This document shows positions 37,601 through 51,103 of a stretch of 64,000 bases of DNA, piece by piece. Position numbers and translations under genes: made by a program. The stretch spans positions 124,001 to 188,000 of the forward strand of contig VZRS01004062.1 of assembly GCA_013398055.1 (NCBI GenBank), in the 5' to 3' direction. A model generated the notes under the pieces. It had not been told where the DNA came from. It did not search any database and saw only the letters and a list, made by a program, of their open reading frames with translations. The first letter of the stretch is position 1. Every line of letters begins with the position of its first letter. Source of the DNA: Ifrita kowaldi (Eukaryota; Chordata; Aves; Passeriformes; Cinclosomatidae).

Positions 37601-39973
37601 GTTTAAGGTTGCATTGCTCACTTTGTTTAATGGATGGGGAATGTGGAGCTGAAGAGAAAAACTCCTCACACACACAGTTATCACTCAGAATAACCTTAAT
37701 GCTGAGTATGGCATTTTTTTTTCTTTACAGCTGCAATTTCTATTCCTGTTGGGTTAATTTGTTGTTTGGAAATGTCTTTTGCATGAACGAGCATTTTGCT
37801 AGTAGAGAATGATTGCGCCCTAGAGCTCTGCCTCTCTGCATTTCATCATATTATGTAACTACTTCATGTCTATAAAAGCTATCTTCCTGTGCACTGTGTA
37901 CATCCCTCATCCCCCCACAGACACAACTACCTCCTTTGCTGACAGCTTGTTACCACTTGCATCATGCTTCCTTCCCTCTTTTCCATTTAAGCTGGAAATT
38001 AGACCTACATTATCCTTCTAGTCTTGTCGTCGTCCAGAAGGTGGGCAGGCCTACTTAGAAAATTTCCTTGAATTCATTTAATAGTTCTATAGCTTCTGCC
38101 TCCTTATTAAGAGAAAGAGATTTTCTTGGCAAGACAAGTATTTTGAGGACTAGAGATGAGTCGTGAAGTTAATGAGCAAAGACAGCGTTAAGTCCAGCAC
38201 TTCTTCTAAGGCATTACATGTAAAACAGTGGTCACCCTTCAAAACTTCAGGAAAATATAGAAAAGGTGTATTTTTCTTTCTCTCAAATTTAGAAGCCATG
38301 ATGTGAGAAAAGTAGATGCAAGAAGTTGATAAAATCTACCATTCAAAAGCAAGTGGAGAGGCATATTCATTAAGAAAATGGCATTGCCTGAAACAATCTA
38401 GGAACTAAACTATGAGTCGCTTGACGTTGTCTCACAAATACATGAATATAGTTAATGAATGGATTTAGCTGTCTGGTTTCAGGATATTTTTAACCACTAA
38501 CTATTTGCTAATAACTTAGTGCAGGAAGAGATAACATTGCCAGTGGCATAAATCAAAGTCTAGTTAGGAAGAATATTTCCAATATGCTGCCCTTTATGAA
38601 AAATAAAAATTATTACTCTGCTTTCCTTAGACTAAACCTTGGTACTCAGCCACAAAATAGTAACACAACCCATAATGAAATATTAAATGTACTGGACTGC
38701 CAACTTCCTATCTATGAGGACAACTTCGACCAACAAAATGAGAGGGAACAGCACCTGGGGCTTTTGCCACGGTTAGATTTCTTTTCAGCCAGGGGGGAAG
38801 AACGTGAAAGAGAAGACAATATTCTTCTGTGAGTCTAATTCCTATGAGATGGGGTTTTTTTTCCTTCACAAACAGGAGTGGTGTTTGGATGAGAAAGGTA
38901 GTTTGCAGCAGCAGAGTGGTAATATAGGACTGATACACTATGTCCTTTGGGATGCTGAAGGCAGAATGCAGTTTTAAGAGATTCTTAGTGGTGGACTTAG
39001 GAATAAAGCTGTTCTTTGCTCCTGGGATTTGAACAATCTTAAACACAAATCTGAGTCCTTCATTTGAGGTCTTTTCAGAGCATAGAGCAGACATACACAC
39101 TGATGTGTTTCCATGCCGCTTGTAGTTGATCATTAAGACAGCAAATTTACTTATTTCCATCCTTCCCCTCCACAGCCATAGACAGGTCACAGTCTGAGGA
39201 AAATGTCTGAGGGTATGAAGACAGCCACTTAAATTAGATTTTGTCTGTGCAAGGCAAAAAATCTGAGCTTTATGTAACCTGTACAAGGAGTAAAGGTCTT
39301 TTGCTTTATGGAAAATTATTGTGAAGAACTCCAAACTCTCCTGAATTACCTGAAAATCTTATAACACTGTGCCTCTGCAGGAAAGCTTCATCACGAAAAT
39401 CCTGAAAGTACAATCTATGTGAAAAGCAAGTTGAGAGGAAAGAGGTTGATTGAAATGGAGATGGGCACACCTCAGCTGTCAAACTAGATTAGGGCTGTAG
39501 CTAGTCCAGTAACATGCCTGCAGGAGTAATCAACATTGGTGGCCTCCCATAACTCCCCTGACAACTATCCCTAGAAGATACCTCTTGGCAATGTGCAGCA
39601 GTTCCTGTTTGTCCTAGAACCAGCTGTCATTATTTTTGAAGGTGCTCACTTGCAAAGAATCCCAACAGGCTCCTTTAGTCGTGTTGGCACTGCAGCCCTA
39701 GTGCTGGCCTTCAGCATTGAGGTCCCTGCTAGCTGCATCATTAGGAGTTCTTTTAATGATTACACAATGAATAATTTTAAAGACAAGAAAACAAGAAAAA
39801 AGAGTAAAAATGCTTTCCTCTTATCTGGCACTTTGGTGACTGCATCTTGACTCCTCTGTCCCCTCCCAGTCTCTCCAGTCCAGGAATGGTTGGTGTGTGG
39901 CCCCAGTGCTTTTGGAACGGCGAGGAGCCAGGGCACAGAAGTACCAGAGGCCAGGCTGAGTGAGCTGCGTTTG
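31671..39973. other. Unique-looking noncoding DNA
   Basis: AT-rich with no recognised repeat or exon. It includes the unusually long open minus frame at 38708-39334, which I do not annotate as a gene because it opens at TTG and has no recognisable domain. Other frames are at most about 128 codons and unrecognised. Confidence 0.4.
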
Positions 39974-40142
39974 GTCGTGAGGGGAGTGAGACAGGTTGCT
40001 CAGAGAAGCTGTGGATGTCCCATCCCTGGAAGTGTCCAAGGCTGAGCTGGATGGAGATTTGAGCAACATCGTCTAGTGGGAGGCGTCCCTAAACGACGTC
40101 TAGGGTCCATTTCCACCCAAACCATTCTGTGATGCTATGATT
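39974..40142 (+). mobile_element. CR1 LINE 3' end, 5' truncated
   Basis: Contains GAGACAGGTTGCTCAGAG, AAGCTGTGGATGTCCCATCC, CTGGAAGTGTCCAAGGCTG, GAGCTGGATGGAGATTTGAG, CAACATCGTCTAGTGG, then CCATTTCCACCCAAACC and the terminal CATTCTGTGATGCTATGATT. This is the plus-strand CR1 3' end with moderate divergence. The preceding 120 bases (about 39850-39973) are unusually GC-rich for the window and not recognisably CR1. Confidence 0.88.
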
Positions 40143-43100
40143 TCGTGTCAGAGATACTTTTTTCCAACCCCATTTCTAATATCAGGAAGTGACTTCTGAT
40201 GCTAATAGTCACGTAATACCAATCTTTGCCTTGTGACAATATTTCTAGATGAAGCTAAAGAAGGTCATTAGCCGCTTTGCAGAGCTCTCCTGTGAAAAGG
40301 AGCTTCTGAGGCAGTAGACTTGGAGTGATGCGTAACCTAATGCGATTAATGTGCTGCACTGTGGATGCATTAGTGAGCATGGCACAAAGGGCAATGCGTG
40401 CTGAAATCCTGCGAACTATCAGTCAGATTTGTTCAGGTTTCTTACTCCTATTGCACTGCCTGAAATTGTCACGCTTCACTCAGGCATGGTAAAGGCTAAG
40501 AGAGTTGTGCTGTAATGTTTTGAATAGCTGACATGAGTAATGGCCTTCAGTATAACGGCATGAGGTAAAGCACTTGCAGCTCCCTGCGATGTGATGTTAT
40601 GGTATTGCTCTGCATCTCATTTATCCACAGCTAGCCAGGCTGTTTACAGGGAGTATTGTACTGCTGGCTCTTGACTAGAGCACCTCACAAGAACCCATTT
40701 GCATGTCTGTAAGCTTTTGCTATATATTAGCATGGAATATGGAATATGTAAAGTATTGTTCAGAGGTTTGCAAGCAGAGCCTTCATAATGAAAGCCCTGA
40801 GATTGCATTGCTATTTCTCTTTTTGTTATGTGAAACAAGCAGAAGCCCATCTTCACTAACTCAAATGAGCTAAAAATGCATTTTTCTCATCATACAAGAA
40901 ATAAACACTATCCTAATAAAGATCTTTACATCTTGTTATCAAACAAGTAATGCTTAACGCGTCTGACTATTGTATTTCACACGGATGATTCAAAATACAA
41001 GTCTTGGTGGAAAATCAACTTTCAGTGTAAATTTGAATCTCTTGCAAAATCAGAGAGTTTGAAAAAGTTTTAACGGTGGAGTCGAATTAGAGTTCTGCAA
41101 AAAAAATCGTCCAAGGGTGACTATAAAACTTACGATGAAACTAGGATTTTGATATTAGGGTTAAATGTCGTATAGCTTTGGTTTTAACTGTTATGACTCA
41201 TGCCTGAATTCTGTATTACAGACCAGCTGCTCAGCTTGTTACAAGCACTAACACCAGGCTTCTGATGTGTATTTTTTTTCCTAATTTGTAATCCACACAT
41301 TACACTTGGTTCCTCTTCTTTTTAACCAACTCCTCTGCAGTGATCACAAACTCCCACAGAGTTATACTTAAATGTCTTGTTTGATTTATTTGCCAGTGGT
41401 CTTTATGTATTCAGTTAAAGTAGAATAAAATAAATAGAATAGAACAGAGCAGAAGTGATCTCCTGTATTTTTCATGCTAGAATCATGTTGATTTTATTTT
41501 TGCATTTCTAAAGAAGCTATAATGCAATGAATAAACGTCCTTTTTGTTCTTTTAAATGTCTTACATCTTTAAATACTGGTATTCTTAAAAAGGAACACTA
41601 TTTAATATAGTAATAACCTCTTTCGTCTAAAAATATTACTGATTCAATGGTGCTACAATAGAATTTTGTAGCTTTAAACAATACATAGCAAAATTAAATC
41701 AGTAACTTAATCCAGAAAATTCTCGTGAAATATTTAATACGTCATAAAAGAGCTGATATAAGGTGAATATGAGGAAAATGTGATAAATGAAGTGGAGAAT
41801 ATACCTCAAGATTTTTTGCAGGAGGGTAGGTGATATTTTTGAAGCTTTATGAAATTTGCTTGCATTACAGTCAAACCAACTCCTTAATAAAAATATTTCT
41901 ACCCTCTCACCATGTCAAAACTACCGTTTTCCAAAGCTTAATGTTTTCCAAAGACTAGTAGTTAAATTCTTAAGTATCTAATAAAAAATTGCAACAGTTT
42001 CATCTATGAGGTATAGTTAAGACACAAGAGTCTCAGCTTTAATTCCTTCCTTTATTGAGAGCAGATACCACAGATTCAAACTTGTTCTTCCAGATACCAA
42101 GAAAGTGTTCATGTAATTCAGCTGCTTTTCTCCTTAAATTTTGACCATAGACAGCATCCTAAATCCTAGAAACCTTTATCTGTGAAAGGGCTTGGATCTT
42201 GCAGGGTTAGTTTTGACTGCAGCAATTCAGCATTCAATGGGAAAAGTGGCTAAAATTTCAAAATAGTGGATTTTTAGTAGTGTAAGTGGTCAGGATTTGT
42301 TTGGGTTTGTTTGGGTAGTTTTTTTTCCCTGTTCCTTGATCCAATTCTGTGGTCACATGCGTAGTATCCTATAATGATCTGTTGGGTTTTGTTCTCAATA
42401 ATGATCAAAAGAAATGTTGCCTAATACATAATTTATATGGCTTTTTGTTTTACCCTGGATCTGGTTTGGAAACCTTTCATTCCTGGGGTGAATGTATACA
42501 TTGAATGTATACATCAGGCATAGATTTTCAGTTTCTGAAATGCAACACGACCATACTTAGGGCAGTCACAGGAGTTAGAAAGCATTCTTTGAAGGTGAAG
42601 GGATTTTCCAGCTCAAGAATGGATCAGACAATTTCTTAATAAACTTGAAGATTACATTCCTTTGACTGGTTTGACTGCTATTACCAAAGCCTCCTCTTTA
42701 AACGTGTTACATCAGATGCCTCATGACATGCCTGTCATCTGGGCCCACGAAATTTAAATAAATTATTGAATTTACAAACACGCATGAACATCTTTAAAAA
42801 TATGGAGGAGAAAAATGCTTCCTGACTCTTTATCCAGATTACAGGACTTATCTGAAGGAAGTTCTTTGAGGCGTGTTGCTAATTTCTTGTTTTAGAAATT
42901 ATTATCTCAAACAGAAATTTTTTACTGAACTTGCATCACATTATTTCCTCAGTTGGAGAGTGAAATTTCTGGTCAATTGAGAGGACAGTGCTTGTTGTAT
43001 CTGTATCATGGTAAAAGATCTGTCTCAGTTCCCAAAGATCCCAGGAAAGACCTGGGGTCATTGTGCTATAGAACTGGCTTTGTACAATGTTCTCTGTTGG

Positions 43101-46100
43101 GATAGTTTCTCTTTATGCTAACAATTAAGAATGAATTGATAGGAGCATCAGTCTTAGAAGAAAAACCTCACTGGATTCTCACTCAACACATTAGAACACC
43201 CTAACCTCTTGGTGCTTAGTTATTCCACAGTTCGGAAGAGGCTCTGTTTGGTGGGGCAGAAGAATAGGAGAAGTCTAATTTACAGATTGATGTGGAATCA
43301 AAAAAGTAACACAGAAACACTAAGACCCTTGCAAGTGGAATTCAGGGAAATGTTTGGCTTTGTTTGGCTTGTGTGGAGTAGAAAATAATGATGACAGAAA
43401 ACAACCAACCAAACAAACCAAACTAACCCAGCTTTTCCTGCAGCAAAAGGAACCTTTAGCTTAAGTGTCCAAATTTTGCAAGTTCTCATACAAAGGCTAC
43501 TTCATACTTTAAAAAATGCTCCCCTAACAAACAAATTACATACTGTTGTGCTTTTGGTATTATTAACATTCTCAAAACAATGTAGACACAGATAATTTTC
43601 CTTCCCTGCAGCTTTTATATCTACATGTCATTTGTTGGTTATTGTTTACTAAATCTTTCTGAGAAGATACAAAAACATCCCAAGTACCATATAGTGCTTC
43701 AGCATATTTTTAGACGTGTTAGATTCAAATGCCACAAAATTCCCCTATAGTCAGTATTCAGATGTTCTTGACTCTGTTCACATTCCTTGATGCCCTGATG
43801 TCCTAACCTTGCAGTGTTTTGTCTGATAATTTTCAGCTTTCCTCTCTTTCAATCTTAATTGCCCTTGCTCTGTGAGTTCTCTTGCACACCACTTCTTACA
43901 GGACTCGAGGCAGAACTGACAGAGATGTCACTGCTGCACAATAGGGGTTTCAGCTGCTTCTAATTTGCTCCCTCATATACAGAAGTGTTTCCAGAGGCAC
44001 TATTTCTCCCAATTATGTAAAAATACGACTTGGAATATTTCTAGTGGAAATAAGGGAATGACAGACGTTAGTTTCCAACACTAGAACAGATAACTTTTAA
44101 GAGTGAAATAATTAATCCCTTCATACTATGTAACATCTTATTGCTCTATTCCAATTATAATGCTAAAAGCAATCAAGGCTCAGCACTTATTTTACATTTA
44201 AAATGGAATTATAAAGTAATACTTGATGTTCTCTAGAGCCGAGCTTTGGGATACATGGACACTATTTCATGGTTGTCTTATCTCCCAGTTATTACACTTA
44301 CAGATCCAAATGAAATAATTGGACCACTTAATTTAAAAAATAAAAGCCTTTTTAAGGAAACGCAGCGTCTGCTGGGAAAAAATAATCTTGCAAAACTATT
44401 AAATTAGAGTGACTATCAATTCTTGGTTCCTCTTACTGTGTACGATTTTATCATGTCTATTAAGAGTAGAGTGTCTTATTTTTTGGAATATTTTTAATTG
44501 CATTTCCTTGACATTAAAGGCGTTATTTGTAGATATCTGCAACAATTTGAAAATCAGCAGAAATAATTGATTTTTCCTCCTGTTTCTATTTATGTGACAG
44601 AAATGGGCATTTTTTCTCCCACAGTTATTAATTTTAAGAAAGGAAACCAGGTTTCTTGTTACAAAGTTGTGTATCAAATATAGCAATATGTCCTTCCATA
44701 GTTATTATTTGCATCTTTAATCTATACATTATAACAATCAAAACTACTACTGCCATCAATAATAACAGTGTTATTTACAATATATTGGATTTAAGAACAT
44801 TGATGGAATGTCATAAATAAATCAGGTTTCCCAGAAAGCTCCAAAGAGAAAATCAGAACACACCACATAAGAGCAGCTGCCAGTTTAATGTTAAAATGTG
44901 GATGTGGTATGAAAACCTCAGGCCAGAGAGACAAGATCAGGACAGGCCAGGAACCATAGTCAGAATACTGAGTATTCTATCAAACAAATGGTTTGTTAGG
45001 GATATAATCAGATCTGGACTCTGGGAAAACTGAGAGTCTACATGAAATACTGAGAGGATCAGTTGAAGGCAAATGTCATGTCAGGCTAAAGGTTGGAGAG
45101 CCAGAGGAACTAAGCAGTAGAGAATATTTTCGGAAGGAAAATAAGGGCACAAACAAGAGCCAGTGCAGAGCCTTTGGACAGGTGCAGGGAATTATAATAA
45201 GGTCAGAGCTGGCATCCAAGCTAAGACCAAAGCAGAGAAACCACAAGGAACAGGAATCTGACAAAACTACAGCACTTGAAAGAGGTAGAATTCCTTAAGT
45301 TTTACCTAAGAAGTGAAGGGAATCATCTATATATTAATAAACACTGAGGAAAGAGATTGGCAGACCATTGCCAAGGTGGGCCTGACACGAGCTAACAATC
45401 ATGGCTCTGAAGTCTTTCCTTTCAAAAAACTAGAGAGCAGCCGTTCTGTTTTATTTTGAAATTGCAATCTGTTGCTTCATTTCTTGTAAAAGGATGCAGA
45501 TATTCCTCACCACTCAGAGTGCAAATACTCTTCTAATTACATCGAGTTACTGACACACATAAACTTTCTTCAGTGCACAGGCATTCTTTATGACGAAAAT
45601 TATCTCATATTTTTAACAGCACTTAAAACAACTCCAACTTTCACAAACCATCAACAAGAGACAGAAAAGGGAAAATTATAAAATGAATGATAAATATATA
45701 GTCTCCATTTCTAGCCCAGCTCCTTCCAAGGAGTTCTGAAAAGATTATTAAATCAGCAGAAAATAACAAGCAGCAAAACAATTGAAGTTTGGTTGCATAC
45801 TGATTTTGCTTTATCTATGAGCATCACTGTGGCAATTCCAACTCTCTGAGTACTTTCTAAGCCCTTCTAGTTTGTTAGCCCCTCCCTGGAGGTGGCATGT
45901 GCCAGAGTGACATAGTAATCAGCTGGGGAAGAGGGGGTATGTGTTGTGATCATGCCAGAGGGTTGCAACAATGCTAATCTCTCTCCTTTATCCTCCACCA
46001 ATTTTCAGTGGTTTTAAGGAATTCAGTGTCTTTTATCCTGGTTGAACTCGGCCAGCAGGCATAAGCATCCCTGCAGGAGAAGTGGAAGACTGAAAAGCTG

Positions 46101-47599
46101 GCAGATGGACAGTGCAATTCCATATGCCACATTTCCTTAGAAAAGCAGGCCAAAAAGTATTCCAGACCCACATCTTTAATGTTAATTGTGCAAACAAAAT
46201 CTGCTTTTCACACGCTTGATGTAGCTTGCTGTATTATTAAAAACACAAAACAAAACAAAAAAAACCCCACAAAATTTCAAACTATTACTTCTTGCCTGCT
46301 TCCCTTTATTTCACTTTAGCTCTCGTAACCATGGGATAACATTTTGTACAGATCAAAAGAAACGCTGGAAGTTTCTCTTCAATTACATCTTGGGCCAGCA
46401 GCTGTAGCATGTCCAACAGAAAAACACCGACTGCCTGGAGGAAAACAACTGCAACTGCAGAATATCTGTGGTTTTGTTTTCAACATCTCTTGTCAGACTC
46501 ATGCACTATATAGAACCATTTGCACACACAGCCTTCTATTTCTAGATTTCTGATGGTAAACTCCTTGATATTTCTTTCAATGCTATAACTGTCCTATCTG
46601 TCCTATTCTATGATTATCAGTGGCACTATGCACATCCTCTTTCAGACAGAGGTTGATATGGGCAGAGAAGGTTTGTCACGCACAAGCAAAAAGTCACATT
46701 TGTTTATAAATGATAACGGCATAAGATAATTTTTTTGATCCTATTCATAATGATAGCTCCTTTACTAAATTAAGAGGAAAGTGAAAGGGAAATATTTGAG
46801 AGTTCCTTCCTTAAATTAGCAGAAAGTTTACATTATGCTGTTAATCCATCTAAGTGGTATTCTAAATGACTACCTACCTGCAGCACTGGAAGATTTCTCT
46901 AACCATTAAAAGAGACCTGTGGTTTTATCCTAAACTGTGGAAAAATCATCAGAAGCAGACATTATTTGTCCTGACATCATCCCCATCTGTTATTTGCTCA
47001 AATGTTGCTGTGACTAGGGGGATATGAGCTAATCTGCCAAATTTCAAGAGAAAATTGTTGCCACAAACAATTTAAAAGATTACATTTTTCCAACTGGCAA
47101 GTCCAATACTTTCCTTCAGAGAATAAATAATATTTTGTTCATGATGGAGGAAAGTGAAGTACATAGACAATGAATATGACAAAAAGTTTCAAAGAAGTTT
47201 GTAAAAAACCCCAAATCAACAAAAAAGTTCTCCTCTAAAAAAAAAATGTTCAAACACTCTTTTTTCCAGGTGGCAGATATATTTTTCTAGAAGTCATGAT
47301 CTAAGAAAGAGGTAAAACCCACAGATGTCTAGTATGGCAATCTGCAGAAATACAGATGTAATAATGTTCCAGGTTGCTGTTACAACTTGCTTGCTTCTAG
47401 TTTTATGAGTGCAGAGTCAACCTGAGTCCTGTCTTGTTTATGCCTCCTATACACAGGAGCTAAAGGAAAACACAACAACTTAGTAGAATGAAAATAGAAT
47501 GCAACATGCTTTCTACTTTCCTCAAGACGAGCCTGCACACTCAGCGTGCAAACTACAGGTCTTCTCTGCTAAGCAGCACCAGCGTGCTTTGAGAAGTGA
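40143..47599. other. Unique-looking noncoding DNA
   Basis: No recognisable gene, RNA or dispersed repeat. It contains a perfect 13-bp tandem duplication at 42489-42514, a T/G-rich block near 42296-42330 and an AAACC-type block near 43403-43428. The open frames are short and unrecognised. Confidence 0.4.
42489..42514. repeat. 13-bp tandem duplication (TGAATGTATACAT x2)
   Basis: Two exact adjacent copies of TGAATGTATACAT. A local replication-slippage type duplication. Confidence 0.85.
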
Positions 47600-47787
47600 A
47601 ACCACTGCTGTGCTACAAAGTTCCCCTACCTGTCAACAGTCTTGACCTCCTTTGGAAGAAAGATGGGTATGAAGATGCTGCTTTGCACCCAAAACTTTGC
47701 ATAGAGGTCATGCAACCACTGTTTATCAGGGCATGAGGGAAATACACCTAAACAGGTGGTGTTAGTGGAGAAGAGCAAAGGGGGAAA
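47600..47787 (+). mobile_element. Possible internal ERV remnant ending in a polypurine tract
   Basis: The sequence immediately before the TG start of the putative LTR is GAGCAAAGGGGGAAA. A purine run directly 5' of an LTR is what is expected of the polypurine tract that primes plus-strand synthesis. This suggests the following LTR is a 3' LTR with a short piece of the retroviral interior upstream. No coding remnant is recognisable, and the left limit is arbitrary. Confidence 0.3.
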
Positions 47788-48375
47788 TGTGGCAGGGCAT
47801 ATCATCCCTCTCCCCCCCACGGGTGGCCAGTGCAGATAGGAGAGATAACCCAGGGGCCGAAGGTCTAGCAGGTATCATCTCCTGGTGCCAAAAGGTCTGC
47901 CAGCTTACAGATGTGGGAAGAGATAAAAGAAAAACATAGGTGACCAAAAGGCCTTCTTTACACTATAAAAGTACTACGGATTACCACGGTGGCAGAAGTC
48001 TCTTATACACTCCCTGGGAACATGCGAGACAACTTCTTCCTGAAGCTTGGTCGCAACTTTGTGGTTACTTTTCCAGAAACTGAGGGAAAGGATTTCTATG
48101 AGTGTACTTTCAACATCTGGATGCTAAGATACGTTGAATCCTAATCTATACTATTTCTTCGCTAGCTGTAAAATTAATGGTACCTTTAACCCCATGTGTA
48201 ATACTAGTTGTCTCTTTTTGTCTTATCCTTGTGTAGTAATAGTCTGTTTTAAGTCTTATGTCTGTTATTTTTGTGTCCATTAAATAAATAATTCCTTCTA
48301 TAATAGACTGAATCAGCCATTATTAAAGAACTTGCAAATGAGAGTGGGTCTTGGCATGCTGGCCACCTCAATACA
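47788..48375 (+). mobile_element. Probable LTR of an endogenous retrovirus
   Basis: The element begins TGTGGCAGGGCATATC just after a polypurine run. It carries a TATA box (CTATAAAAG, 47963-47971) and an AATAAA signal (48283-48288) on the same strand, then an AT-rich to mixed tail with a CA at about 48375 (CACCTCAATACA). The order polypurine tract, TG, TATA, AATAAA, CA is that of an LTR in plus orientation. I found no target-site duplication, and the 3' end is approximate. The TATA-to-AATAAA distance of about 310 bases is long for many retroviruses, which lowers confidence. The minus frames at 47626-47820 and 47762-47947 are shadows. Confidence 0.5.
47963..47971 (+). promoter_or_regulatory. 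TATA box of the putative LTR
   Basis: CTATAAAAG in the context CTTTACACTATAAAAGTAC, about 175 bases after the TG start of the putative LTR. That position is plausible for a U3 core promoter. Confidence 0.4.
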
Positions 48376-51103
48376 GCTACTGCCTGCTGCCAGAGGCCTG
48401 GGCAAAAGGCAGGGACTTATTCAAACCCCCACATCCATCCATAGCAGGAAACAAGTGGGTTATAGTCTCTTTTGTGCCTCTCAGTAATGTCTGAATCTAG
48501 ATATATAAGCTCATGAAATCTGTCTTTAAATACTTTATTGCCAAGATATCTATCTAACAGTTGGCACTTATATCCCAGTCAGGCCCTACTATTTCATAAA
48601 TTGTGAAGGCAGCAGCAGGATTTTACGTAGTGTTCAGGTATGTGCATTATATATTTTGTATATGAGGAATGGCAGACTGGTTGGAATGCTGGCTGGGATT
48701 TGGCCCATTCCAGGGGGTGCTCTCTCAGCATGCAATAACTCTCCCCTGCAGTCTGTGATTGCCACAGAGATACAACTTTCCAAACTGTGACAGGAATTCT
48801 TTCTCTTCTCTTAGACATAGTTGACTAAGAGTTGACTAAGGTGGGGCCCAAAGGTGTATTACCATCTATGTAACAGCAACAAGAAGTCAGTTTGCTGGCC
48901 AGTGGAATCCTGGCACTTTGAGGAAATGTTTAACTGTGGCTGCTATAATCATATACGTACTGATCATTTCCCCACACTGTGAATCCTGATTGGTAAAACA
49001 CGTTAGCCACCAACTGGCTTCCAAAATCTCAGCCCTTCATGGCCAAAAATAGTTATCCTTAATCTTCATGCAGTTGTGTATCTCAGTACTTTTTTCCATG
49101 CCAGGGCAGGTGATCCCATAGTCTTTTTGGAAATACCAGTGCCTAGAATCTCTGGGATCACTGTTTCCTTTAAAAAAAATTGATGGCTAAAGTGGTATAT
49201 GATAACAATAAAGATTATTTTGTGATGATTACCTCCCCTCAAAATTTTCCTAAAGTGACTGCACACTCATCCCAAAGAAGCCACCCTGAAAAGAAGCTAC
49301 CTTGTCTGTGTCAGGAATTTAATCTGCAGGAAAAAAATGTAGAGTTCAGTGTCTCAGAACCCTTTATATGCCTGGATAAGCTTTTACAAGTCGCTTAGTT
49401 AAGTTATTGGTATTACACTCTTTTATTCAAAGTGATTAAATGTCAATAATGTAGAAACAGAATGTTATAAGGGAGCAGACTGAAAGGGCTTTTAATTGAA
49501 CAGAGACTGTCACTCTTATACAAAATTAGTTGCTCAGTTGAAGTAGTTTTCCATCTAGCAATTGTCTCTGTGGTTAGAGAGATGACTTCTGTCGACTGGG
49601 ATAAACCTCATAGCACTGAGATGCATCCCTATTTCTTGTTCTGCTCACATTCTCAACTCTTATTAAGATTCCTTCAGGTTCCAGATAAAATAGATATAAA
49701 AGCAAACCAAGAATATGTATAAGCTATCCTTCCACTTTGAAAACAAGCTGTCCCCTCACACTGTCAGTGCTTTCATGTTTGAACTTCCCAGCTTTTTCTT
49801 CACTCTGCTGTCCAGTCCTTCATCTGCCTACTCTTTCCCTTGCAGTTCCTTACAGATGTTACCTCTTAGCTGACAAATGCTTCATTCGTCTCCCAGAAGA
49901 AAGGGAAAACAGGAAGCATTTATAAAGAACTGGGCTGGATGATGCATTTTTTTAGCTGTGAAAAAATTCCATACCCAAAGATTCCACACATCACTGAAAA
50001 AAATCCTTCAATGACGTTTCCTGGAACAGAGAGGAGAATTGGTAAACCAGGCAGTCCCTTAAATCTGGGAAATCTATTCCCAAAAACCTTTACAGAGTTT
50101 TCCCCCAGTCTGTCCAAAGAACTCAAAATGAAAGGGAATTAATAACTACTGAACAACAAGACCTCTAAGCAATACAGAGCACAGGCTGTATTATTCACGC
50201 AGTTGTCATTTAGCACATGTATAATGTGCAAATGCCATCACACAATGTAGATTGATGGAAAGTCTAAATCATACTGTGAAAACAGTTTTATGACACCCAT
50301 CAGTAGGTTGTTGGCAATTTGTTTCTATTAAGCACATGTTAATGGAGAAGAGCAGACACCCGGTTTCTTGAGCACAGATGTATTTATTTGCAAATATCTA
50401 AAAGGCATCCCCCAAGCTTAGACAAATGCTAGTAATAAATGACAGTATTCTCCAGTTCCGGCAGCAGTCCTGAGAAATTAGTGATCACAAGACTGAGCTT
50501 TTAGAAATGCACGTTTATAAAGTGCCTGTACACTCTTGGACCAAACTGGCCTAGTCTTGCAAATATCTCAGTAAAACTCTGGCCCTATAAAGCTACATCT
50601 GAGCCCTAATGATAGTGATTTTTCATTTGTTGTATTCACTTGTCATCAAACTTGGCAATCTACAGGAAACAATATATTTTCAGGAAACAATATGCTCGTT
50701 GAATCAGACTCCTGAACTTTCATTAGCTCTAACAGGGGGTTATCAACTAAGCTAACTTTGCCATCATAGCCAGTTTTAGTGCATCTACCATTATCACTCT
50801 GTAACTGAGTGTAAATAGCCCAGAAATCACAAAAAAGAAAAATAAAATTAATATAGAATATGAAAATAATTGGGCCCGGTGTTTTAACTACCTTTAACAT
50901 TTAATATCACCATACACACTATAACAGAAGACTTTTTTTGCTGACTTGAATCTCAAAATTGCGTGATAATAAAATAATAAAATAGGAAGTCACCAAGAGC
51001 ACTCACAATAAGTTTGCAAAACTTCTTTACAGATCTCTGAGCACCAGTGTGATGCAGAAGAAGGTCTTAAGTTACGAATCAAGTCGCAAAAAAGAAATGC
51101 CAC
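48376..51103. other. Unique-looking noncoding DNA between two LTRs
   Basis: No recognisable exon or repeat. The open frames are all below 85 codons and unrecognised. If the elements at 47788 and 51104 were LTRs of one provirus they should be near identical and parallel, but they are unrelated in sequence and opposite in orientation. This stretch is therefore not a provirus interior. Confidence 0.4.

Noticed and set aside
46601..46618. TCCTATTCTATGATTATC, similar to the CR1 terminal 8-mer repeat
   Set aside because: None of the CR1 blocks that should precede it are present, so a CR1 call is not supported.
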